From Bacillota bacterium (lineage in GTDB: Bacteria; Bacillota; Limnochordia; Darwinibacteriales; Darwinibacteriaceae), in the NCBI GenBank assembly GCA_012840725.1, contig DURQ01000092.1:1-64000 (forward strand): DNA of 64,000 nt, written 5' to 3'. Of this stretch, positions 19,043 to 27,304 are shown piece by piece; position 1 is the stretch's first letter, and the number at the start of each line of letters is the position of its first letter. Under the pieces are notes generated by a model, which was not told where the DNA came from, ran no database searches, and worked only from the letters and a program-made list of their open reading frames with translations. Position numbers and translations under genes: made by a program.

Positions 19043-20313
19043 TGCCCGCACTCCCCTAAGATCTTCGCTAGCTGTTCTAGATCCTGCAGATCAACTTTCT
19101 GCTCCTGCCCGTCCTTCATATCGCGCAGCACGGCTTCGCCACGGCTGAGTTCGTCCTCGCCGAAGATCAGGACATGCCTGCTGCCCAACCTGTCTGCCGC
19201 CTTCATCTGCGCTTTGATGCTGCGGCCCAAGTAGTCAAGTTCGACCCAAAGCCCACGGCGGCGCAGGAAGAACGCTGTCTGGGCCGCCCGCTGCTTCGTC
19301 TCGCCGCCGAAATGCACAATATAGGCATCGGGGCCGGCCGTTTCTGCCTTGGCTTTCTCCTGCCCCCGCAGTGCGAGCAGAAGCCGCTCGACTCCCACAG
19401 CAAAACCCACTGCCGGGGTCGGTTTGCCGCCGAGCTCTTCGACCAACCCGTCGTAGCGCCCACCGGCTCCAACGGCATTTTGAGCACCCAGCTCTGAACA
19501 GGTAACTTCAAAGACTGTCTTGGTATAATAGTCGAAACCCCGTACCAGTCTGTGGTTGAGCTTGTACTCGATACCCAGGGCATCGAGGTAGGCTAGGACC
19601 TGGCTAAAGTGCTCCTCGCACTCGGGGCAGAGGTGCTTGGTGATGGAAGGCGCTCCGGCCATGATCTCCTGGCAGCCCTCAACCTTGCAGTCCAGAAGAC
19701 GCAGGGGATTGCGCTCCAGCCTATTCTTGCAGCTGCCGCACAGCTTGTCTGCATGGGGCTCGAAATACTTCACCAGCTCTTCCCGGTACGCGGGGCGGCA
19801 GACCGGGCACCCGATGGTGTTGATCTCTACCTGAAAACCGCTGAGACCGCAGGCCTTGTACAGCTCCAGGGGGAGAACGATGGCTTCCACGTCCAAAAGG
19901 GGATCGGCTGAACCCAGGGCTTCCAAACCAAACTGGGTAAACTGCCGGTAACGCCCCGCCTGCGGGCGCTCATAGCGGAACATTGGGCCGAGGTAATAGA
20001 GCTTCACAGGCAGTGCGCCTTCACCATACCTGTTCTCCACAAAAGCGCGCACGAGCGGTGCCGTGCCTTCTGGGCGCAGAGTGAGGCTCCGCTGGCCCCT
20101 GTCCATAAAGGTGTACATCTCTTTCTCTACTATGTCTGTGGCCTCGCCAATGCCGCGCTGAAAAAGCTCAGTATGTTCAAAAATGGGCGTGCGCAGTTCT
20201 TTATACCCAAAAGCCGAGCAGACCTGCCGGATCTTTTCCTCCAGCTGGTGCCACAGTTCGATCTCCCCCGGGCCGACGTCATTGGTGCCCCGAGGACGGT
20301 TGGTCAAGGTCAT
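19039..20313 (-). CDS. hisS: Histidyl-tRNA synthetase
   Basis: Class II enzyme charging tRNA-His. It starts [14 protein letters not shown] at the N-terminus, carries motif 2 ([19 protein letters not shown]), the histidine-specific motifs [14 protein letters not shown] and [14 protein letters not shown], motif 3 ([15 protein letters not shown]) and a C-terminal anticodon domain. ATG at 20313 follows GGGGAGGAG; the frame open to 20460 crosses the preceding terminator hairpin and is rejected. The protein has 424 residues. A four-cysteine set near 210-260 ([22 protein letters not shown]) looks like a zinc-binding insertion seen in Gram-positive HisRS. It is the first gene of hisS-aspS. Confidence 0.96.
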   Translation of the reverse strand: MTLTNRPRGTNDVGPGEIELWHQLEEKIRQVCSAFGYKELRTPIFEHTELFQRGIGEATDIVEKEMYTFMDRGQRSLTLRPEGTAPLVRAFVENRYGEGALPVKLYYLGPMFRYERPQAGRYRQFTQFGLEALGSADPLLDVEAIVLPLELYKACGLSGFQVEINTIGCPVCRPAYREELVKYFEPHADKLCGSCKNRLERNPLRLLDCKVEGCQEIMAGAPSITKHLCPECEEHFSQVLAYLDALGIEYKLNHRLVRGFDYYTKTVFEVTCSELGAQNAVGAGGRYDGLVEELGGKPTPAVGFAVGVERLLLALRGQEKAKAETAGPDAYIVHFGGETKQRAAQTAFFLRRRGLWVELDYLGRSIKAQMKAADRLGSRHVLIFGEDELSRGEAVLRDMKDGQEQKVDLQDLEQLAKILGECGQ

Positions 20314-20340
20314 CTCTGTCTCCTCCCCAAAGGTGTTGGC

Positions 20341-20371
20341 AAAAGGCGAGTGATGGTAACCACCACTCGCC
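20341..20371 (-). terminator. Terminator or attenuator between the PPIase gene and hisS
   Basis: GGCGAGTG and CACTCGCC pair into a perfect 8-bp stem with an 11-base loop, then TTTTGCC on the minus strand. The stem ends about 30 bases before the hisS start, leaving no room for a separate full promoter. It may therefore act as a partial terminator. Confidence 0.8.
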
Positions 20372-20377
20372 TGAGGT

Positions 20378-21940
20378 TCATTCTTGCGCAGCAGGTTCGG
20401 TTTCAGCTTCCGCTGGTGCTTCTTCTTCGGAATTCGGCCCTCCTCCGGCTTCCTCCTCAACCAGCTCCGGTTCTTCCTCTACCTGCTCTTCTGCGGGTTC
20501 CTCCGCAGTTTCTTCAGCAGCTTCTTCTTCACCAGCCTCAGTGGCGTCCTGCCCCTGCAGGAGTGCGTTCTGCCGCTCTTGGTATTCTTCGATCAGCTTC
20601 TCGATGGCCTTGGCGTCGTCCCAGCGCTCCAAACCAGTTACGCTGTAGTAGAGAGTAAGCAGGGCGAAGATATCATTGGGAACGAGTTCAGCTGCCTTGA
20701 TATACTGGGCAACCGCTTGGTCAATGTCCTCTGCTTCTTCGTACAGCTTACCCAAGCTGTAAAGCAGAGTATAGTCCTCAGGTGCCTTCTCAACGGCCAG
20801 CTTGTACTGTTCGGTGGCCGTCTGAAGGTCGCCCATCTCGTAATAGGCATCGCCCAGGAAGGTGTACAGGTATGGGTTGTCGGGCTCTTCCTCTATGGCC
20901 AGCTTGTAGTAGTGCGCCGCATCCTCATAGTTTTCAGCCTGCATCTGAGCGAAGGCGTTAAGTCTGGATTCCATGAGGACTATATCCGAAGCTTTACGCT
21001 GTTCTGCCAACCAGTTGCTGAGGTCTTCTGCACCCTTTTCCAGGCGGATTTCCCGGGCCAGCTGTTCACGGGAGTTCTCGAAGTCCTCTCCTTCGGCCTC
21101 GATGCGATCCGTCACGGTGATGATGTGGTAACCGTAGGTCGAGCGGACCGGTTCGCTGATCTCCCCAACTCCGAGAGCAAAGGCTGCTTCCTCGAATTCG
21201 GGGACGGTCTTGCCGCGGTAGATGTAACCAAGTTCACCGCCCTGAGAGCTGGTACTATCATCGGACACCTCGGCAGCAAGTTCTGCGAAGTTCTCAGGGG
21301 TCACCTGGTTGTAGATCTCCCAGGCTTTCTGCTCGGCAGCGGCCCAGTCCTCATCGGTGGAACCTTCCGGCCTGATGAGGATGTGGCTCGTGCGAACCCG
21401 TTCGTACGCCTCCCGAAGCTCGTCTTCGGTCACTGAGATATGAGCCAGAAGCTGGTCCTGCAGCTTCTCGATCCTGAGCTGGTACTCCATCTGCGCCCTC
21501 AGTGACTCTTCACTGATACCAGAGGCTGCGAGCTGCTTTTTGAAGTCCTCCTCGCTCTCGAAAAGCGACACCAGTTCCTTCACCACGGCGTCGACTTCCG
21601 CCTTAGAAGCACTGATCTTGCGCTTGTTCAGTTCCTGCTGAACCAAGACGCTATCGATCAAATTCTCCATCGCCTGGTAGCGCAGGGCCTCATACGTACG
21701 CCCGGTGAGGCCTCCCTGCTCATACTCCATCTGCTGAACCAGGCGGAGATATGCTACATAAAGATCGTACAGGGAAATGGTCTGGCCGTTCACCTTGGCC
21801 ACGGCGACGTTCGCCTCGGCTGGAACCGTCTGGGAGCCCCCAAAAAACGAAACAGCAGCTGCCCAAATACCGCCGCCGACCATTGCCGCCAAAACGATAA
21901 TGATCACATACTTCATGTTGTTCCTCATTTTACGGAACAT
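20378..21940 (-). CDS. Membrane-anchored peptidyl-prolyl isomerase with TPR repeats and acidic tail
   Basis: A probable extracytoplasmic foldase. A hydrophobic anchor (about 10-35) without a lipobox leads into a SurA/PrsA N-terminal helical domain. A parvulin (PpiC) domain follows at about 165-265, with HILIRPEG, GGELGYIYRG and YGYHIITV. After it come about three TPR-like repeats (310-420; units such as PYLYTFLGDAYYEMGDLQTATEQYKLAVEKAP). The last 75 residues are nearly all Glu, Ala, Pro and Gln. ATG at 21940 gives 520 residues; a TTG lies two codons upstream. It has its own sigma-A promoter and a terminator before hisS. PrsA usually lacks the TPR part. The partner bound by the TPRs is unknown. 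Confidence 0.88.
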   Translation of the reverse strand: MFRKMRNNMKYVIIIVLAAMVGGGIWAAAVSFFGGSQTVPAEANVAVAKVNGQTISLYDLYVAYLRLVQQMEYEQGGLTGRTYEALRYQAMENLIDSVLVQQELNKRKISASKAEVDAVVKELVSLFESEEDFKKQLAASGISEESLRAQMEYQLRIEKLQDQLLAHISVTEDELREAYERVRTSHILIRPEGSTDEDWAAAEQKAWEIYNQVTPENFAELAAEVSDDSTSSQGGELGYIYRGKTVPEFEEAAFALGVGEISEPVRSTYGYHIITVTDRIEAEGEDFENSREQLAREIRLEKGAEDLSNWLAEQRKASDIVLMESRLNAFAQMQAENYEDAAHYYKLAIEEEPDNPYLYTFLGDAYYEMGDLQTATEQYKLAVEKAPEDYTLLYSLGKLYEEAEDIDQAVAQYIKAAELVPNDIFALLTLYYSVTGLERWDDAKAIEKLIEEYQERQNALLQGQDATEAGEEEAAEETAEEPAEEQVEEEPELVEEEAGGGPNSEEEAPAEAETEPAAQE

Positions 21941-21984
21941 AGCCAACCAACCCTTTCCATTCTTCGAGAGAGACCAACAAGCTA

Positions 21985-22013
21985 ATTGTACTTTAAATGC
22001 CGTTCTATGTCAA
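21985..22013 (-). promoter_or_regulatory. Sigma-A promoter of the PPIase-TPR gene
   Basis: TTGACA (22013-22008) and TACAAT (21990-21985) are 17 bases apart on the minus strand, nearly consensus. The leader is about 40 bases. Confidence 0.88.
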
Positions 22014-22036
22014 ACGAACAAGTTCTGCTTGCCCTG

Positions 22037-23455
22037 TCAACTGCTGTTAGCGAGGTGCCTCCGCAGGACGTCCAGCTTTTCGTTAAGATGCTCCCTGATC
22101 TGAGAGGCATAGGCTGCCGGGCACTTGGGGTTGGCATGCCGGGTCAGGGAAAGGTCGGAAGCGACCAGCTTGCTGATCCCTCCCCCTCCCAGGGCGATCG
22201 TGGTCTGCCGTTCCTCCATCATCTGGATGTTGTAAACGGAACTGGTTCCGGGTTGGGCATAGCCGGTGTTCTCCAGATCGCCGAGGATATGACGCTGCCG
22301 GTAGAGATAATAGGGCCGCATGCCCCAGCTGAGGGCGTAATCCCGCGCCAGGTCCACCATGGCCTCTCCCTGCTCTTGGGCCAGGCGTACCTGGTCCAGG
22401 TTCTTGCGCAGCCAAGAAGCCCTCTTCAAGGCCAGGCTGTGCACTGTCAGGTTGTCGGGCCCAAGCGCCCCGATCTCCTCCAAGGTCCGCTGGACCTGGG
22501 GCAGCTCTTCACCGGGCAGACCCACGATGATATCCATGTTGATTACTGGGATGCCAATTTCTCGGGCCAGCGCAAAGGCCCGGTGGACATCTGCCACCGT
22601 GTGCCGCCGCCCGATGGCGGCCAGAGTGGGCTCATGCATGGTCTGTGGGTTGATGCAGATGCGCTGGGTTCCCGCTGCTTTGAGAATGTTCAACGTTTCC
22701 CGGGACAGGGTTTCCGGCCGCCCGGCTTCCACCGTAAACTCGGCGTCCTGTCCCGCCAGCAGGTGCTCGCTGATCAGGCCGAGCAGTCTCTTAAGATCCT
22801 CGCCCTGAACTGTGGTGGGGGTCCCTCCTCCGAGGTAAACCGCTTCCACCTGCAGGCGCAGTTCCCGGACGAGGCGGCCCACAGCCTCGATTTCCACATG
22901 GAGGGCTTTTAGGAAGTCCTTGAGGAGATGGCCGTGGGTCTCCAAGGGGTATGCTGCAAACGAACAGTAGCTGCAGCGGGTTGGACAGAAGGGGATGCCG
23001 ATGTAAATGCTGATCGGGTTGTTTGGATTGGGGCGGAAGAAAGGCCGCTGTGCCTGCGCAACTTCCAGCAGCAGATCTGCCTTTTTCGGGCTGAGGGCGT
23101 AAACCTCGAGCAGGATCTGACGCAGCTCCGCCGGAGGGAAGCCCCGATCGAGCATCGCGTGGACCATCTTCATGGGGCGCACCCCCGTTAAGATCCCCCA
23201 GGGGCTTTCCGCCAGGCCGTAGACCTGCTCAAAGACCCGCCGGATGCCCAAACGGACCCGCTCTTTGACCCTGCGCTCCCTGTCCAGTTCGCCATAGCGG
23301 GAGTCAAGAATTTCTGTGTCCCGGCAGGTCCACTCCGCCCCTGCGAACCGCACACAAACAAAGAGGGCTTGGTCCTCCCAGGCGTAGTCCGCCTCGACGA
23401 CCCTTCCCCGGCCAAAGCTGGCGTTGGGTGCCAGCGATTTCACCGCGACTTTCAT
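22037..23455 (-). CDS. hemZ: HemZ-type radical SAM protein (coproporphyrinogen III oxidase-like)
   Basis: Oxygen-independent coproporphyrinogen oxidase-like protein, radical SAM class. The cluster motif C157, C161, C164 (FCPTRCSYCSF) follows YIGIPF. The glycine motif YLGGGTPTT and INPQTMHEPTLAAIGRRHTV match HemZ. WGILTGVRP near 86-94, upstream of the radical SAM core, separates HemZ from HemN/HemW. The ATG at 23455 has no ribosome binding site, while the frame stays open 26 codons upstream with protein-like sequence; the true N-terminus may be further out and use a rare start codon. It follows the MBL gene by about 70 bases. HemZ activity as an oxidase is not firmly proven even in Bacillus. 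Confidence 0.9.
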   Translation of the reverse strand: MKVAVKSLAPNASFGRGRVVEADYAWEDQALFVCVRFAGAEWTCRDTEILDSRYGELDRERRVKERVRLGIRRVFEQVYGLAESPWGILTGVRPMKMVHAMLDRGFPPAELRQILLEVYALSPKKADLLLEVAQAQRPFFRPNPNNPISIYIGIPFCPTRCSYCSFAAYPLETHGHLLKDFLKALHVEIEAVGRLVRELRLQVEAVYLGGGTPTTVQGEDLKRLLGLISEHLLAGQDAEFTVEAGRPETLSRETLNILKAAGTQRICINPQTMHEPTLAAIGRRHTVADVHRAFALAREIGIPVINMDIIVGLPGEELPQVQRTLEEIGALGPDNLTVHSLALKRASWLRKNLDQVRLAQEQGEAMVDLARDYALSWGMRPYYLYRQRHILGDLENTGYAQPGTSSVYNIQMMEERQTTIALGGGGISKLVASDLSLTRHANPKCPAAYASQIREHLNEKLDVLRRHLANSS

Positions 23456-23526
23456 GGACGGAGCCAGAAAGCCGTCAGCTCGTATGTCGAAGCTGTCATA
23501 ACCAAAGAAAAAAGGGATGGCTATTT

Positions 23527-24156
23527 CTAATCACTTCCCTGCAGCGACTTCAGAAATGGATTGTGCGCAAGCTCCCGCTCCAGCGTCGTACTGAAGCCGT
23601 GGCCTGGGTAGATCTTGGTCTCGGGAGGCAGCTGGGTAAGGCGCCTCAAGCTGCTTTTCAGGGCCAGCTCGTCCGATCCGGGGAAATCCCAGCGCCCCAC
23701 CGAAGAGCGGAACAGGGTGTCACCGCTGATCAACACGCAGTCCCCGTAAAGGCAGATCCCCCCGGGGGTGTGCCCTGGAGTATGGATAACCTGCAGGCTG
23801 GCCGAACCAAAGGCGATCTTTTCTCCTTCCACCAACAGGCGATCTGCCTTGACCGGATGCACCTCCATGCGCACCTTCTCCCCGAGATTAAGGCGGGGAT
23901 CAGTTAGGAACGGGGCATCTTCCGAGTGGATGGCCAGCGGCGCCTGGGTTTTCTCCATGAACCAGGCATTGGCTATGATATGATCGCAGTGGCCGTGGGT
24001 GTTGACGATAAGTACCACCTGAAGCTTCTCCTGTTCCAGGAACTCCAGGATCTTAGGTGCCTCGCCGCCCGGGTCTACGATCACTGCCTCGCCTCCATCG
24101 TAGAGGACGTAGCAGTTCGTGGAGTAGGCATTCAGAACAAAGCGCTCAAGCTGCAT
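23527..24156 (-). CDS. Metallo-beta-lactamase fold hydrolase (glyoxalase II-like)
   Basis: Cytosolic metal hydrolase of 209 residues. The metal motif THGHCDHI supplies the first ligands, followed by HTPGHTPGG, the bridging aspartate in LISGDTLF, and a last histidine in YPGHG. This is the compact glyoxalase II-like subfamily, which often hydrolyses thioesters; the substrate is not known. ATG at 24156 follows GGAG. It starts two bases after the dtd stop, so it belongs to the recJ-apt-rel-dtd transcript, an order common in clostridia. Confidence 0.9.
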   Translation of the reverse strand: MQLERFVLNAYSTNCYVLYDGGEAVIVDPGGEAPKILEFLEQEKLQVVLIVNTHGHCDHIIANAWFMEKTQAPLAIHSEDAPFLTDPRLNLGEKVRMEVHPVKADRLLVEGEKIAFGSASLQVIHTPGHTPGGICLYGDCVLISGDTLFRSSVGRWDFPGSDELALKSSLRRLTQLPPETKIYPGHGFSTTLERELAHNPFLKSLQGSD

Positions 24157-24158
24157 CC

Positions 24159-24605
24159 CTATTCTCCTTCACTGGTTACGATCAGGGTCACGGGACCATC
24201 ATTGATCAGGCTTACTTCCATGTGGGCTTGGAACACGCCCGTGGACACAGAAAAACCGGCCGTCCTCAACTGGGCCACGAACTCTTCGTAAAGGGCCTGC
24301 GCAGCTTCGGGAGGAGCTGCCTCGCTGAAGCTGGGCCTGCGCCCCCGACGGCAGTCACCATAGAGAGTGAACTGCGATACAGCAAGGACTTCACCGCCTG
24401 CATCGTGGACATCCAGGTTCATCTTGCCCTGTTCATCGGGGAAAATCCTCAGGCCAGCTATCTTCTTGGCAAGGTACTGGGCATCGGCACTGGTGTCGCT
24501 GCTGCCCACTCCCAAGAAAACGAGGAGCCCGTGAGCGATGGCGCCCACCACGGCTCCGTCCACGCTGACCCTGGCTTCTTTGACGCGCTGCACAACTGCC
24601 CGCAT
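24159..24605 (-). CDS. dtd: D-aminoacyl-tRNA deacylase
   Basis: Proofreading enzyme that removes D-amino acids, and glycine from tRNA-Ala, by a tRNA 2'-OH mechanism. The [17 protein letters not shown] motif and the invariant Gly-cisPro motif in NDGPVT near the C-terminus are present. I chose ATG at 24605 (148 residues), with GAGG about nine bases upstream; the ATG at 24614 lies too near that site. The rel stop is 17 bases upstream. It pairs with rel in many Bacillota. Confidence 0.96.
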   Translation of the reverse strand: MRAVVQRVKEARVSVDGAVVGAIAHGLLVFLGVGSSDTSADAQYLAKKIAGLRIFPDEQGKMNLDVHDAGGEVLAVSQFTLYGDCRRGRRPSFSEAAPPEAAQALYEEFVAQLRTAGFSVSTGVFQAHMEVSLINDGPVTLIVTSEGE

Positions 24606-24622
24606 GATCACCATCCTCTGCT

Positions 24623-26758
24623 TTAGGTGGGAGTAGCGCGGTGCACCCCCAGAACTCCATGGATCTGACGCAAGGCACTCATCACATTGTCCAAGTGCTG
24701 CACATCGTGGATCTCAACGGTCACCTGTACGATCACTGCGTCCCGGCTAGTCCGGGCCGTTACCGCATCCACATTGGTTTTGCGCTCGGAGAGAGCGTGC
24801 ATGATGTTGGTCAGGAAGTTTGGCCGATCAATGCCCTCGATCTCGATTTCCACAGGGTAGGCATCGTCCTTGCCTACGTTCCAGACCACCTCAATTTGGC
24901 GCCCCGATTCCGCGCCCAGGGTTGAAACGTTGGGGCAGTCTACGCGGTGCACTGAGATCCCCCGTCCCCTGGTGATGTATCCGGTTATGGCATCTCCCGG
25001 GACCGGGTTGCAGCATTTTGCAAAGCGAACCAGGAGGTTATCTGCACCGATCACTTCCACGCCGCGGGTCGTGTCCCGGCGGCGCTTCTTGCCTACCTCA
25101 GGCAGCTTTTTGCGGTCACTCGCCTCCTGGCCCGTGAGCTTCTGCAGCACCTGCGCGGGGCTGATCCTGCCCGAACCCACGCTTGCAATCAGCTCTTCCG
25201 CGTTGCTCACTCCGTACTTGCGGGCAATGGGCTGGAGGTTGGCCTCAGCTAGCAGCGTCTTGGCATCTACTTCCAGCTTGCGGCATTCACGTTCCAAAAG
25301 TTCACGGCCGCGGGCGAGATTCTCCTCACGCTGCTCTTCCCTGAGCCAGGCCCGGATCTTGCTGCGAGCTTTGGAGGTCTTGACGAAGTTCAACCAGTCC
25401 TGAGACGGGTTTGCCGTTTTGCTGGTGAGGATTTCGACAAAGTCCCCGTTCTTAAGAACGTAATTGAGCGGCACGATCCTGCCGTTAACTTTCGCACCAA
25501 AACAGCGCAGGCCCACATCCGTGTGCACATCAAAGGCAAAGTCGATGGGCGTGGCACCGTTGGGAAGCGACTTCACATCTCCCTTGGGCGTAAACACGAA
25601 GACTTCGTCCTCGAAGAGGTCGATTTTCAGCGTGTCCATGAACTCCTGGGGATCCTTCATCTCCTGAAGCCATTCCACCGCTTCCCGCAGCCAGCTGATC
25701 TTGGCCGCCTCATCGCCTGGTTTGCGGGTCCCTTCTTTGTACATCCAGTGCGCCGCCACGCCCTTTTCAGCTATGCGGTGCATCTCCCAGGTGCGGATCT
25801 GGATCTCGTAGGGCTCACCCCGGGGGCCGACCACCGTGGTATGCAGGGATTGATAGAGGTTCGATTTTGGCACGGCGATGTAATCCTTGAAGCGGCCGGG
25901 GATCGGTTTCCAAAGAGCGTGAATGACGCCCAGCACAGCGTAGCAGTCCCGTACAGTATCCACGATGATGCGGATGGCCATGAGATCGTAGATCTCGTCA
26001 AGGCTCTTGTTCTGCTTATGCATCTTCTGGTAGATGCTGTACAGGTGCTTGGGGCGTCCTTGAATGTCGCAGGCCATTTCCATCTCGGCCAGGCGTTCCA
26101 TGATGATGTTCATGGCTTCCTGCAGGTCGCCTTCCCGCTCCTGGCGTTTGCGGTTTATCTCAGCGACCAGCCGGTAATACTCCTCAGGATTGAGGTGCCG
26201 GAAGGCCAGGTCTTCCATTTCGAACTTGATCCGCCAGATACCCATGCGGTGCGCCAGCGGCGCGAAGATGTCCAGAGTCTCCTGGGAGATGAGCTTCTGC
26301 TTTTCGGGAGGCATGTACCTCAAGGTGCGCATGTTGTGCAGCCGGTCAGCCAGCTTGATCAGGATGACCCGCACATCCTCCGCCATGGCAAAGATCATCT
26401 TGCGCATGTTCTCCGCCTGCTGCTCAAAGCGGTTGTGCACAGGCAGTTTCTCCAGTTTGGTCACGCCTTCCACCAGCATGAGAACGGTCGGCCCGAAGAC
26501 ATCAGCAAGTTCCTGACGGGTGACCGGCGTGTCCTCCAGCACATCGTGGAGCAGGCCCGCCGCTATAGTCTCAACATCCAGCTCCAGATCCGCGAGGATC
26601 AGGGCGACTTCATAGGGGTGCTCGAAGTAGGGATCTCCAGATTCGCGGAGCTGTCCCTCGTGGGCGCGCTGAGAGAAGTGGTAAGCCTTTTCAACGAGGT
26701 CCACATTGGCTTTTGGATAGTAAGCTACGATGCGTTCTATAAGGTACTGCAGGTTCAC
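24623..26758 (-). CDS. rel: Bifunctional (p)ppGpp synthetase/hydrolase Rel
   Basis: Controls the stringent response by making and degrading (p)ppGpp. The hydrolase HD domain is intact, with HPYEV near H47 and LLHDVLEDT at 69-77, so both activities are expected. The synthetase domain shows [22 protein letters not shown] and [20 protein letters not shown] ([22 protein letters not shown]), a zinc-finger-like CCNPVPGD segment and a C-terminal ACT domain follow. It has 711 residues with a GTG start behind AAGGAGG. It lies between apt and dtd, the classic order. The enzyme acts in the cytosol at the ribosome. Confidence 0.97.
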   Translation of the reverse strand: MNLQYLIERIVAYYPKANVDLVEKAYHFSQRAHEGQLRESGDPYFEHPYEVALILADLELDVETIAAGLLHDVLEDTPVTRQELADVFGPTVLMLVEGVTKLEKLPVHNRFEQQAENMRKMIFAMAEDVRVILIKLADRLHNMRTLRYMPPEKQKLISQETLDIFAPLAHRMGIWRIKFEMEDLAFRHLNPEEYYRLVAEINRKRQEREGDLQEAMNIIMERLAEMEMACDIQGRPKHLYSIYQKMHKQNKSLDEIYDLMAIRIIVDTVRDCYAVLGVIHALWKPIPGRFKDYIAVPKSNLYQSLHTTVVGPRGEPYEIQIRTWEMHRIAEKGVAAHWMYKEGTRKPGDEAAKISWLREAVEWLQEMKDPQEFMDTLKIDLFEDEVFVFTPKGDVKSLPNGATPIDFAFDVHTDVGLRCFGAKVNGRIVPLNYVLKNGDFVEILTSKTANPSQDWLNFVKTSKARSKIRAWLREEQREENLARGRELLERECRKLEVDAKTLLAEANLQPIARKYGVSNAEELIASVGSGRISPAQVLQKLTGQEASDRKKLPEVGKKRRRDTTRGVEVIGADNLLVRFAKCCNPVPGDAITGYITRGRGISVHRVDCPNVSTLGAESGRQIEVVWNVGKDDAYPVEIEIEGIDRPNFLTNIMHALSERKTNVDAVTARTSRDAVIVQVTVEIHDVQHLDNVMSALRQIHGVLGVHRATPT

Positions 26759-26785
26759 AGCGCCCCCCTCCTTCCCCCCTAGCTT

Positions 26786-27304
26786 TTAGTCATCATATTG
26801 CACCAGAGCAGCGATGTCATAGTCGGCCAGCTTCTCCCGGCCGCCCAAATAGTTGAGTTCGATCAGGAAAGCCAGGCCAACGACCTGTCCGCCCAGCTTT
26901 TTGGTGAGCTCGATGGCCGCGGAGATAGTGCCGCCAGTCGCCATAACATCGTCAACGATCAAAACGCGAGTTCCCGGTGGAAATGCATCGGCGTGGATTT
27001 CCAAACCGTCCTTTCCATACTCCAGATCATACTCAACCGAGATCACTTCGCCGGGGAGCTTGCCCGGCTTGCGGATCAGGGTGAAGCCGAGACCCATTTC
27101 ATATGCCAAGGGTGCTCCCAAGAGAAAGCCCCGTGACTCGACGCCCACGATCATATCAACCTGTTTGCCGGCGAAATGGGCGGCCAAGCGCTTGATCGCT
27201 TCCCGAAAAGCCTCAGCGTCTTTCAGCAGCGTAGTGATGTCCTTGAAACTGATACCAGGCTGCGGGAAATCTGGTATCACCCTAATTTTGTCTTTCAAAT
27301 CCAT
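26786..27304 (-). CDS. apt: Adenine phosphoribosyltransferase
   Basis: Purine salvage enzyme turning adenine and PRPP into AMP. The type I PRTase PRPP loop VLIVDDVMATGGTISAA is clear, and the N-terminal IRVIPDFPQPGISFKDITTLL with VGVESRGFLLGAPLA is diagnostic for Apt. The length of 172 residues is standard. The start overlaps the recJ end by 23 bases. The upstream ribosome binding site is weak (GGGGAT), so coupling with recJ translation is likely. Confidence 0.96.
   Translation of the reverse strand: MDLKDKIRVIPDFPQPGISFKDITTLLKDAEAFREAIKRLAAHFAGKQVDMIVGVESRGFLLGAPLAYEMGLGFTLIRKPGKLPGEVISVEYDLEYGKDGLEIHADAFPPGTRVLIVDDVMATGGTISAAIELTKKLGGQVVGLAFLIELNYLGGREKLADYDIAALVQYDD

Noticed and set aside
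20314-20460. Extended hisS start at 20460
   Set aside because: The frame passes through the terminator hairpin and the previous gene's end, and the residues before [12 protein letters not shown] do not resemble HisRS.
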